A stretch of 7,071 nucleotides of DNA from Syntrophaceae bacterium (GTDB lineage: Bacteria > Desulfobacterota > Desulfomonilia > Desulfomonilales > Desulfomonilaceae): positions 1-7,071 of the forward strand of contig JACWAG010000452.1 of the NCBI GenBank assembly GCA_014874425.1. The letters are read 5' to 3'. A program made the position numbers and the translations under genes. This document shows, piece by piece, positions 1-5,721 of this stretch. Numbering within the stretch: the first letter of the stretch is position 1; each line of letters starts with the position of its first letter. A model generated the notes under the pieces. The model made no database searches. It saw only the letters and a list, made by a program, of their open reading frames with translations, and was not told where the DNA came from.

Positions 1-1085
1 GACAAGGGGCGACCGGCGGAACTCACGGCCTGAACAAGAACAAGCCAAGGGATCATGCCGCTATCACAATAGGCGAAATTCCTGAAATAATGATGAGCGG
101 ACATTTCACCGCCATAGACAGCGTCTTCCTGACGCATTCTTTCCTTGATGAAGGCGTGTCCAGCCTTGCTCATGATGGCTACCCCGCCGCTTTCTTCAAC
201 CAGTTCCACTGTATTCCAAATGAGTCTCGGGTCGTGAACGATCTTTGCGCCTGGATTCAATTTCAGGAATTCCTGGGCCAGAAACCCTACAATATAATAT
301 CCTTCGAGAAACTCGCCTGTTTCATCAAAAAAGAAGCATCTATCAGCGTCTCCATCCCAACCGATCCCAATGTCGGCTTTGTTGCTCAAAACCTTTTCTA
401 TGGTGACGCTACGGTTTTCAGGGAGAATAGGGTTGGGAATTCCGTTTGGAAACTGTCCATCCGGTTCGGGAAAAACCATTACAAAGTCCAGAGGGAGCCT
501 TGATTTCAGCATTTCCAATATTGGCCCCGCGCATCCGTTGCCACAGTTCGCGACTACCTTTAGGGGGGATATTCTTGATGTGTCCACGTAGGTCAACAAA
601 TGGTCTATATAGGCCTCTTTGACGTCAAGTCCCTCGAACTTTCCTTTTTGTGGGGCTTGATGGTCAAATCGGTCGTTAATGACCATGTCGGCGATGTCCT
701 GGATACCCGAATCCCCGCTGATAGGCTTGGATTGTTCACGTATAAGCTTCATCCCATTGTAATCCATGGGATTATGACTCGCAGTGACCATTATTCCACC
801 ATCAAGTTTCATGTGGGATGTGGCGAAATAGACCATCTCAGTGGGACAAAGGCCGATATCCAGAACGTCACAACCATGAGAATTGATTCCTTCTGCAAGG
901 GCCGTTACAAGAGATAGACTGGAGATTCTAACGTCCCTGCCAATACAAATTTTCTTAGGTTTAAGGAGGGTAGCGTAGGCTCGTCCTATCTTGAACGCTA
1001 TTTCTTCATTAAGCTCATCGGGTATACGTCCCCTGATATCATAAGCCTTAAAGCTGTTTCTAATTGTTGTGGCTCTATCACTCAT
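1..1085 (-). CDS. manB: Phosphomannomutase/phosphoglucomutase, 3' end cut by window edge
   Basis: Cytosolic alpha-D-phosphohexomutase that interconverts Man-6-P and Man-1-P, and in this subfamily usually also Glc-6-P and Glc-1-P. The reading frame is open for 361 codons from an ATG at 1085 to the left edge, with no stop. The family is usually about 450-470 residues, so roughly 100 C-terminal residues (most of domain 4) lie outside. Visible motifs: N-terminal FKAYDIRG (residues 12-19); phosphoserine loop TASHNP with Ser103; metal-binding DGDADR with Asp244, Asp246 and Asp248; sugar-specificity loop GEMSAHHYF from residue 326 (Glu327), followed by CDSGMIPW. That last stretch matches the E. coli CpsG/ManB type rather than glucose-only mutases. 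An AGGAGG site (1090-1095) lies 4 bases before the start. It lies downstream of the GDP-mannose pyrophosphorylase gene, whose substrate it makes. Family is certain; dual substrate use is inferred. Confidence 0.95.
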   Translation of the reverse strand, partial: MSDRATTIRNSFKAYDIRGRIPDELNEEIAFKIGRAYATLLKPKKICIGRDVRISSLSLVTALAEGINSHGCDVLDIGLCPTEMVYFATSHMKLDGGIMVTASHNPMDYNGMKLIREQSKPISGDSGIQDIADMVINDRFDHQAPQKGKFEGLDVKEAYIDHLLTYVDTSRISPLKVVANCGNGCAGPILEMLKSRLPLDFVMVFPEPDGQFPNGIPNPILPENRSVTIEKVLSNKADIGIGWDGDADRCFFFDETGEFLEGYYIVGFLAQEFLKLNPGAKIVHDPRLIWNTVELVEESGGVAIMSKAGHAFIKERMRQEDAVYGGEMSAHHYFRNFAYCDSGMIPWLVLVQAVSSAGRPL

Positions 1086-1145
1086 GGTCCCTCCTTTTAA
1101 TTGGGACTAAATTTCGAGAGGTTGTCAATTCCATCACGAAGACCA

Positions 1146-1173
1146 ATTGTACTTGAAAACAAAACAGAGTCAG
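1146..1173 (-). promoter_or_regulatory. Candidate sigma-70 promoter upstream of manB
   Basis: Read on the minus strand, a -35-like CTGACT (1168-1173, 4 of 6 matches to consensus) is separated by 16 bases from a -10-like TACAAT (1146-1151, 5 of 6). Transcription would start near 1139, giving a leader of about 50 bases before the manB start at 1085. It lies just downstream of a terminator-like hairpin, which fits a separate transcription start for manB. A perfect TTGACA also occurs nearer the gene (around 1120), but no good -10 follows at normal spacing. This is pattern matching only; AT-rich gaps often give such matches by chance. Confidence 0.3.
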
Positions 1174-1178
1174 AGTTC

Positions 1179-1201
1179 AAAAGAATCATAAAATTTGATT
1201 C
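1179..1201 (-). terminator. Weak terminator-like hairpin after manC
   Basis: On the minus strand, 18 bases after the manC stop codon, GAATCA (1196-1201) pairs perfectly with TGATTC (1183-1188) across a 7-base AT-rich loop, and TTTT follows at once (1179-1182). The layout is that of an intrinsic terminator. The stem is only 6 bp with two G-C pairs, so termination would be weak at best and leaky read-through into manB is plausible. Confidence 0.3.
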
Positions 1202-1218
1202 GCAAGGTCAGAGGGAAT

Positions 1219-2295
1219 TTACAACAATCCCTGGTACCCGTGATCCTTGAGCAATTGTTGAAGTTGTTTGATGTCCTGAGCCCGATCCTTTCTGCAGACC
1301 AATATGGCGTCCGGGGTATCTACCACAATGATATCCTCCACCCCTACTAGAGCAGTCAGCTTCTGTGGAGAGGAAACCACGCACCCTTTAGCGTTGAGGC
1401 TGAGTATTTTACCTTTTACCGCATTCCCTTCTTCGTCAGTGTTCCAAACGTCCTGGAGGGATGTCCAGCTTCCGACATCGTTCCAACCCACGTCAATTGG
1501 AATTACCAGGACATTGTCCGCCCGTTCCATGACCCCATAATCAATAGAGATGTCGGGAAGTTCTTCGTAAACTAATTTGAGGGCTTTAGCCTCATCCGGT
1601 GTGTTCAGCGCCGGATACAATTTTTCCATCGCCTTAGCGACAACGGGAAGATAGCGTTCAATGGCTTTGATGATACTTGAAGCTTTCCATATGAACATTC
1701 CACTATTCCATAAATAGTTCCCAAGCTTCAGATACGATTGGGCGGTTTTAATATCAGGCTTTTCAACAAACCTTTCAACCCGATGCGCTTTTAGCCCATT
1801 AAATTCGGTGATCTTGGCGCCCACATGTATGTAACCGTAGCCCGTTTCCGCCCGATCTGGAACGATGCCGAAGGCGAGTAGGTCCTCCGTGTCGAAGGCG
1901 AGTTTTGTAGCGGCTTCCAGTACGGATCTGAATTCATCTTCTTTAGTTATTAAATGATCCGCTGGCAGGACTACCATTACAGCGTCAGGATCGTTCTTAT
2001 CCAGTTTGTAGGCGGCAAGTGCGACACAGGGCGCCGTGTTTCGGCTGACAGGTTCGGCCACAATGGAGCTTTCAGGTATCTCTGGAATTTGTTTAAGAAT
2101 ATTCTCTGCATGGTGAGTCCCTGTAACGACCATCATCCTGTCGAAAGGAGTGACAGGGGCTATTCTGTCTACGGTGGCTCGAATCATGGTTTTCTCACCA
2201 ACAATGTTCAGGAGCTGTTTGGGCCTGTGCCGGCGACTCTGAGGCCAGAAACGAACACCACTACCCCCTGCCATGATGACTGAATAAAGATTCAT
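1219..2295 (-). CDS. manC: Mannose-1-phosphate guanylyltransferase (GDP-mannose pyrophosphorylase), single-domain type
   Basis: Makes GDP-mannose from GTP and mannose-1-phosphate in the cytosol, supplying mannose, fucose or rhamnose-type sugars for surface polysaccharide. At 358 residues it is the short form: nucleotidyltransferase core plus a short C-terminal region, without the phosphomannose isomerase cupin domain of the roughly 470-480-residue ManC/AlgA enzymes. Motifs in order: GTP-binding loop AGGSGVRFWP (9-18) with PKQLL (25-29); EPVSRNTAP (81-89); metal-site LPADH (110-114); GYGYIH (152-157); VERFVEKP (173-180), the sugar-nucleotidyltransferase EKP signature; WNSGMF (196-201); SIDYGVME (250-257); GWNDVGSW (270-277). 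The ATG at 2295 is chosen because a GGAGGG lies 8 bases upstream; a longer frame from a TTG at 2322 would put that site inside the coding sequence. The gene sits between a UDP-glucose pyrophosphorylase and manB, consistent with a sugar-nucleotide module. Function is secure by motif. Confidence 0.96.
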   Translation of the reverse strand: MNLYSVIMAGGSGVRFWPQSRRHRPKQLLNIVGEKTMIRATVDRIAPVTPFDRMMVVTGTHHAENILKQIPEIPESSIVAEPVSRNTAPCVALAAYKLDKNDPDAVMVVLPADHLITKEDEFRSVLEAATKLAFDTEDLLAFGIVPDRAETGYGYIHVGAKITEFNGLKAHRVERFVEKPDIKTAQSYLKLGNYLWNSGMFIWKASSIIKAIERYLPVVAKAMEKLYPALNTPDEAKALKLVYEELPDISIDYGVMERADNVLVIPIDVGWNDVGSWTSLQDVWNTDEEGNAVKGKILSLNAKGCVVSSPQKLTALVGVEDIIVVDTPDAILVCRKDRAQDIKQLQQLLKDHGYQGLL

Positions 2296-2303
2296 TTTGG
2301 GCT

Positions 2304-2309
2304 CCCTCC
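2304..2309 (-). promoter_or_regulatory. Shine-Dalgarno of manC, decides the start
   Basis: GGAGGG on the minus strand, 8 bases before the ATG at 2295. It would be coding sequence if translation began at the in-frame TTG at 2322, so it favours the 358-residue product that begins close to the conserved nucleotide-binding loop. Confidence 0.75.
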
Positions 2310-2401
2310 AGTTATACAACAAGAATCATGTGTTCGAGTTTTCATGTCCAAATGCCATCTTGATAGAAACAATCTGAAGTTTATGTTTTTGCAATCTGTG
2401 T

Positions 2402-3793
2402 TCAGGGGTACACTCCACTTCTCAGAATGGACCCGGTAGGAATTCTATAGTGGACACCTGCTTTGGGCTCAATGGATACCATGCCTTCTATACGTACATT
2501 CCGTTCAAAATAGACATCTCCTGCGACTGTAAGAGCCTCGGCTTTTAATAGCGAGACGGTTTCCGGGGCTTCAAATCTTTTAGAAAATTCGAGGGGCGAG
2601 TCTAGAAAACTGCGGTGAAACCTCACAAGTGGCCTAAACGATAATTCTACAGGTCGCTCAGGGTTCCTGCAAACATTAAATGATGAATCTAGCACGCAAG
2701 CGTCGGACTGCAAAACAAAAAGATCTTCCAGCTTCTTGGTGGGAAAAAACCTGTCCCGTCCAACAACAAGGCCTCTTGAATCTTCAAAACTGCTAATTGC
2801 CGCGCCCATGGCAGTCTCGAGCTGAACAACAGAATGACCTTTAATTACCTTTTTGTTCTGGATAATCGGAAGGTCAAAACGTCTTGAATCCAACAATTTA
2901 TTGGTCGTCTCAAGGTCAACCCAAACATTGTTAGTATTGAATACCTTAAAATTTTCAATATCCATGAACAGCGGTTTGTCCTGGTCAGATACTTGAGCGA
3001 TCTCAACCAGTTCCAGCGCGCCGTTACGAACAACCAGCGTGCCGCCTTTACAGTCTTCCTGAGTTCGTGGGGTAACTTCAAGGAGGAACTGAATTTTCTC
3101 TTTTGCCACAAGGCCGAGAATCCATGGAGCGATGGTAGCGGCCAAATTGTCCAGATTTGAAATGAACGCCCATTTGATACCGGAGTCAAGAAGCGTCTTC
3201 ATCACACCGCTGTCTACAAGACTCTCAAAAACGTCTCCGTGTCCGGGTGGGGCCCAATCTTCGTGGTTACCCAAATCAAGAGGAACAAGATTGTCGGTCA
3301 GTAGCCTTGGCACACGGTTCTGGACAAAGTTGACAGCTTCAAACCCGATTTGTGAGAGCAAGTCCAGGGTAGGGCCATTTGTGAAAAAACTGTTCATCAA
3401 AGCCAGTGGGATGCAGCATTTGTTTAAACGTCTGAAACATTCAATCTGACGGCAGATGATTTCAAGGTACGAATAGCCGTCCTTAGCTGTAAGGATGCAC
3501 TTTGGGACGTTTCCACCCATGGTGGTGCTTCTACCGCCGTTGAGCTTGATGACGGCCACGTTCTTTAATAGCCTCAAGCCCTCGAGTGTCAGCCTATTAA
3601 GCTCTTCGGGATCATTTGGTGGTTCGAGAAGAAGGTCTGATCTGGGTGTTTGGACCGTCCTGAGGTCTACCGAACCACTAGATGATTTGCCGACCTTCCG
3701 GACCTGTTCCAAAAAGTTCTGAATGTAGAAATCGGAAATGTTTCGGGTGCGCATCTTTATACGAATAAGGTCCAGATTCAAATCCGTCGTCAT
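2402..3793 (-). CDS. UTP--glucose-1-phosphate uridylyltransferase, eukaryote-type UDPGP family
   Basis: Predicted to form UDP-glucose from UTP and glucose-1-phosphate in the cytosol. At 463 residues it belongs to the UDPGP family (eukaryotic UGP2 type), not to the unrelated, shorter bacterial GalU family. Motifs seen: nucleotide loop KLNGGRSTTMGGNVPK (83-98); PPGHGDVF (182-189); SNLDNLAAT (212-220); LEVTPRTQEDCKGGTL (238-253); IAQV (265-268); FNTNNVWVDL (285-294); QLETAMGAA (324-332); RFFPTKKLEDL (348-358), with Lys353 in place of the conserved lysine of RFLPVK. The C-terminus (about 420-455) looks like the usual beta-helix cap. Oddity: the first loop departs from the eukaryotic LNGGLGTSMG form, with Arg-Ser for Leu-Gly. 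The ATG at 3793 has only a weak AGGGG 8 bases upstream. Its 149-base upstream gap shows no convincing promoter or terminator. The manC start lies 106 bases downstream. Family is secure; activity on glucose rather than another sugar phosphate is inferred. Confidence 0.9.
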   Translation of the reverse strand: MTTDLNLDLIRIKMRTRNISDFYIQNFLEQVRKVGKSSSGSVDLRTVQTPRSDLLLEPPNDPEELNRLTLEGLRLLKNVAVIKLNGGRSTTMGGNVPKCILTAKDGYSYLEIICRQIECFRRLNKCCIPLALMNSFFTNGPTLDLLSQIGFEAVNFVQNRVPRLLTDNLVPLDLGNHEDWAPPGHGDVFESLVDSGVMKTLLDSGIKWAFISNLDNLAATIAPWILGLVAKEKIQFLLEVTPRTQEDCKGGTLVVRNGALELVEIAQVSDQDKPLFMDIENFKVFNTNNVWVDLETTNKLLDSRRFDLPIIQNKKVIKGHSVVQLETAMGAAISSFEDSRGLVVGRDRFFPTKKLEDLFVLQSDACVLDSSFNVCRNPERPVELSFRPLVRFHRSFLDSPLEFSKRFEAPETVSLLKAEALTVAGDVYFERNVRIEGMVSIEPKAGVHYRIPTGSILRSGVYP

Positions 3794-3942
3794 ATAATCA
3801 ACCCCTGAAGAAAGTTCTGTTGAACCAAAAAGTGATTAATGATCAGCGACAAGGTCATAGACCAAAAGAATGGGCGCTCATCGCAAGTCCCGATATATGT
3901 GTTCCCGTGCGCCAGATGACCCGCATAAAATAGGGTTGGCCA

Positions 3943-4233
3943 TTAGTCAGACCGTTTGGAGTCATCCGAATTAATTTTCTTGGCCCGTTCAATCAATTTG
4001 AGAATATTTTCCAATCTAGTTGGTTGAGGTTGTTCGAACGCAAGTCGAAATTTCTCATCCCCGAGCTTACGCCGAAAAAAGGATTCAACCTCGAAACGGT
4101 CACACCAGCATCTTATCGCTCTTGAGCAGGGGAGAGTAATGGCCTCAACGCAACAATAAGAAAAAGTTACAGAACCTCCCAATTTTGGGCATCGTATTTC
4201 TTGTTCTTCAAAAGGGTTACTGATCTCGTTCAT
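3943..4233 (-). CDS. Small cysteine-rich protein of unknown function
   Basis: I cannot assign a function. Starting at the ATG at 4233 the product has 96 residues with Cys15, Cys27, Cys28, Cys36, Cys42 and Cys44. The block reads CPKLGG, then VTFSYCC, then LPC, then RCWC, suggesting a small metal-binding or disulfide knuckle of about 30 residues. A basic, amphipathic C-terminal helix follows (about 73-86, LENILKLIERAKK). I recall short proteins with a similar CPxLG...F.YC...LPC.....CW pattern in Desulfobacterota, but this is memory, not a search. An in-frame ATG at 4305 would add 24 residues containing a hydrophobic stretch (LIYSSVSLFYCLIA), which could be a signal or membrane segment. Neither start has a Shine-Dalgarno. 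I prefer the short form because the conserved-looking block begins soon after it. The longer form would start only 12 bases after the trpB2 stop and could be translationally coupled to it. Confidence 0.65.
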   Translation of the reverse strand: MNEISNPFEEQEIRCPKLGGSVTFSYCCVEAITLPCSRAIRCWCDRFEVESFFRRKLGDEKFRLAFEQPQPTRLENILKLIERAKKINSDDSKRSD

Positions 4234-4317
4234 AGTGAATAATTTTGCTTCGCTTGCGATTAGACAATAAAATAACGAGACGCTGGAATAGATCAAGCGT
4301 CCCATTATGAAGTAGAA

Positions 4318-5697
4318 TTAAAAGTTGGGTCTAGGGAATCCCTCTAGCGCTTTTAGAGCGAGTTCAATTTCATCTTGCGGCATTTCGTAGTCAACCAGTT
4401 TTCCCTGAAAGAAAGCGTCATATGCTGCGAGGTCCACTAAACCATGACCACTCCAGTTGACCAAGATTACTTTTTCTTTGCCTTCTTCCTTAGCCTTCTT
4501 TGCCTCTTGAAAAACCGCCGCCAAGGCGTGGTTTGTTTCAGGAGCGCTAATGAACCCTTCCGTTCTGGCCCATGTGACGCCTGCTTTGAACGTATCGAGT
4601 TGATAGACAGCTCGAGGTTCAACGAGACCATCCAAGATCAATTGACTGACTAGAGGGGCCATCCCATGGTAACGAAGGCCTCCGGCGTGAACAGGAGCCG
4701 GAATAAATCCGTGTCCCAGTGTGTGCATCGGCAGCAACGGAGTCATTTGCATCGTGTCACCGAAATCGTACAGAAAGGGGCCCCTGGTCATTGTTGGACA
4801 GGACATCGGCTCAACAGCGATAATCTGAACCTGTTTCCCGGCAATTTTATCCCGCACAAACGGAAAGGATATTCCCGCGAAATTGCTGCCGCCACCAGCG
4901 CAACCGATTACTATATCAGGGTAATCACCAACTTGGGCCAACTGTTTTTGAGCTTCCAGGCCTATGATGGTTTGATGGAGCAAAACGTGATTAAGCACAC
5001 TGCCTAACGAATAGCGAGTCAATGGACGGCCTTGAGCTTCACTTGTAACAGCGTCCTCCACCGCTTCACTGATGGCAATTCCAAGGCTGCCCGGTGAATT
5101 TGGATCCATCGCCAAAATCTTTCGCCCCGCCTCGGTTTCTGTGCTCGGGCTTGGTACGCATGTAGCTCCCCAAGTGTTCATCATGAGACGTCTGTAAGGC
5201 TTTTGTTCGTAGCTGATTCTGACCATATAGACTTTGGCTTCCAGCCCAAACTGCGAACAGGCGAAGCTCAAGGCGCTCCCCCATTGACCAGCCCCAGTCT
5301 CCGTGGCGATCCTTTTTACACCGAACACCTTATTGTAGTACGCCTGAGGAATGGCGGTATTGGGTTTATGACTCCCAGCAGGGCTAACGCCTTCGTTCTT
5401 GTAATATATCTTCACCGGGCAATTCAGGAATTTTTCCAGATTGACTGCCCGATATAGGGGAGTAGGACGCCACAGCAGAAGTTTATCTAATACCTGATCA
5501 GGTATTTTTATCCATCTTTCAGTGCTAACTTCTTGTTCTATGAGGTTCATTGGGAAAACAGGAGCAAGATCTTGCGGGCCTACAGGTTGATGCGTTCCAG
5601 GATGAAGGGGGGGTTGCATAGGGGTTGGCATGTCCGCAGCGATGTTGTACCACTCACGCGGGATCTCATCTTCGTTCAAGAAAATTTTAACTGGCAT
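4318..5697 (-). CDS. trpB: Tryptophan synthase beta chain, TrpB2 class (PLP-dependent)
   Basis: Fold-type II PLP enzyme predicted to condense indole with L-serine to L-tryptophan. Its 459 residues and extended N-terminus (about 75 residues before WRPTPLYRA) mark the TrpB2/TrpB-like class rather than the roughly 400-residue TrpB1 partner of TrpA. Motifs: PLP lysine in GSHKPN (Lys111); catalytic-glutamate loop ETGAGQWG (133-140), where TrpB1 has GQHG; phosphate-binding GCAGGGSN (265-272); SAPETNHAL (384-392), equivalent to the TrpB1 substrate-side Glu-Ser-His segment; and VNWSGHG (413-419), with the serine that contacts the PLP ring nitrogen. Start ATG at 5697 has AGGAGG (5707-5712) 9 bases upstream. 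It follows metG by 24 bases, so cotranscription is likely. No trpA or other trp gene is in the window, which fits a stand-alone or indole-salvage role, as proposed for TrpB2 enzymes. The exact physiological substrate is not certain. Confidence 0.93.
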   Translation of the reverse strand: MPVKIFLNEDEIPREWYNIAADMPTPMQPPLHPGTHQPVGPQDLAPVFPMNLIEQEVSTERWIKIPDQVLDKLLLWRPTPLYRAVNLEKFLNCPVKIYYKNEGVSPAGSHKPNTAIPQAYYNKVFGVKRIATETGAGQWGSALSFACSQFGLEAKVYMVRISYEQKPYRRLMMNTWGATCVPSPSTETEAGRKILAMDPNSPGSLGIAISEAVEDAVTSEAQGRPLTRYSLGSVLNHVLLHQTIIGLEAQKQLAQVGDYPDIVIGCAGGGSNFAGISFPFVRDKIAGKQVQIIAVEPMSCPTMTRGPFLYDFGDTMQMTPLLPMHTLGHGFIPAPVHAGGLRYHGMAPLVSQLILDGLVEPRAVYQLDTFKAGVTWARTEGFISAPETNHALAAVFQEAKKAKEEGKEKVILVNWSGHGLVDLAAYDAFFQGKLVDYEMPQDEIELALKALEGFPRPNF

Positions 5698-5721
5698 TTT
5701 TATCTTCCTCCTATGATTTTC

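Noticed and set aside
90..503. Plus-strand open frame (137 codons) near the left edge
   Set aside because: It is antisense to the manB region encoding the DGDADR and GEMSAHHYF motifs, and its protein has no recognisable features.
2296..2401. Possible promoter in the UDPGP-manC gap (TTGGAC, and TATAAC near 2314-2319 on the minus strand)
   Set aside because: TTGGAC has no acceptable -10 at 17 bases. TATAAC abuts the manC Shine-Dalgarno and has no matching -35, so no promoter is called.
2845..3189. Minus-strand open frame (114 codons) inside the UDPGP gene
   Set aside because: It is an alternative frame of the UDPGP gene, which has family motifs on both sides of and through this stretch. There is no sign of a frameshift.
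4666..5007. Plus-strand open frames opposite trpB2 (also 5203-5457 and 5533-5760)
   Set aside because: They are antisense shadows of a complete, motif-rich trpB2, with no domain or credible ribosome-binding site.
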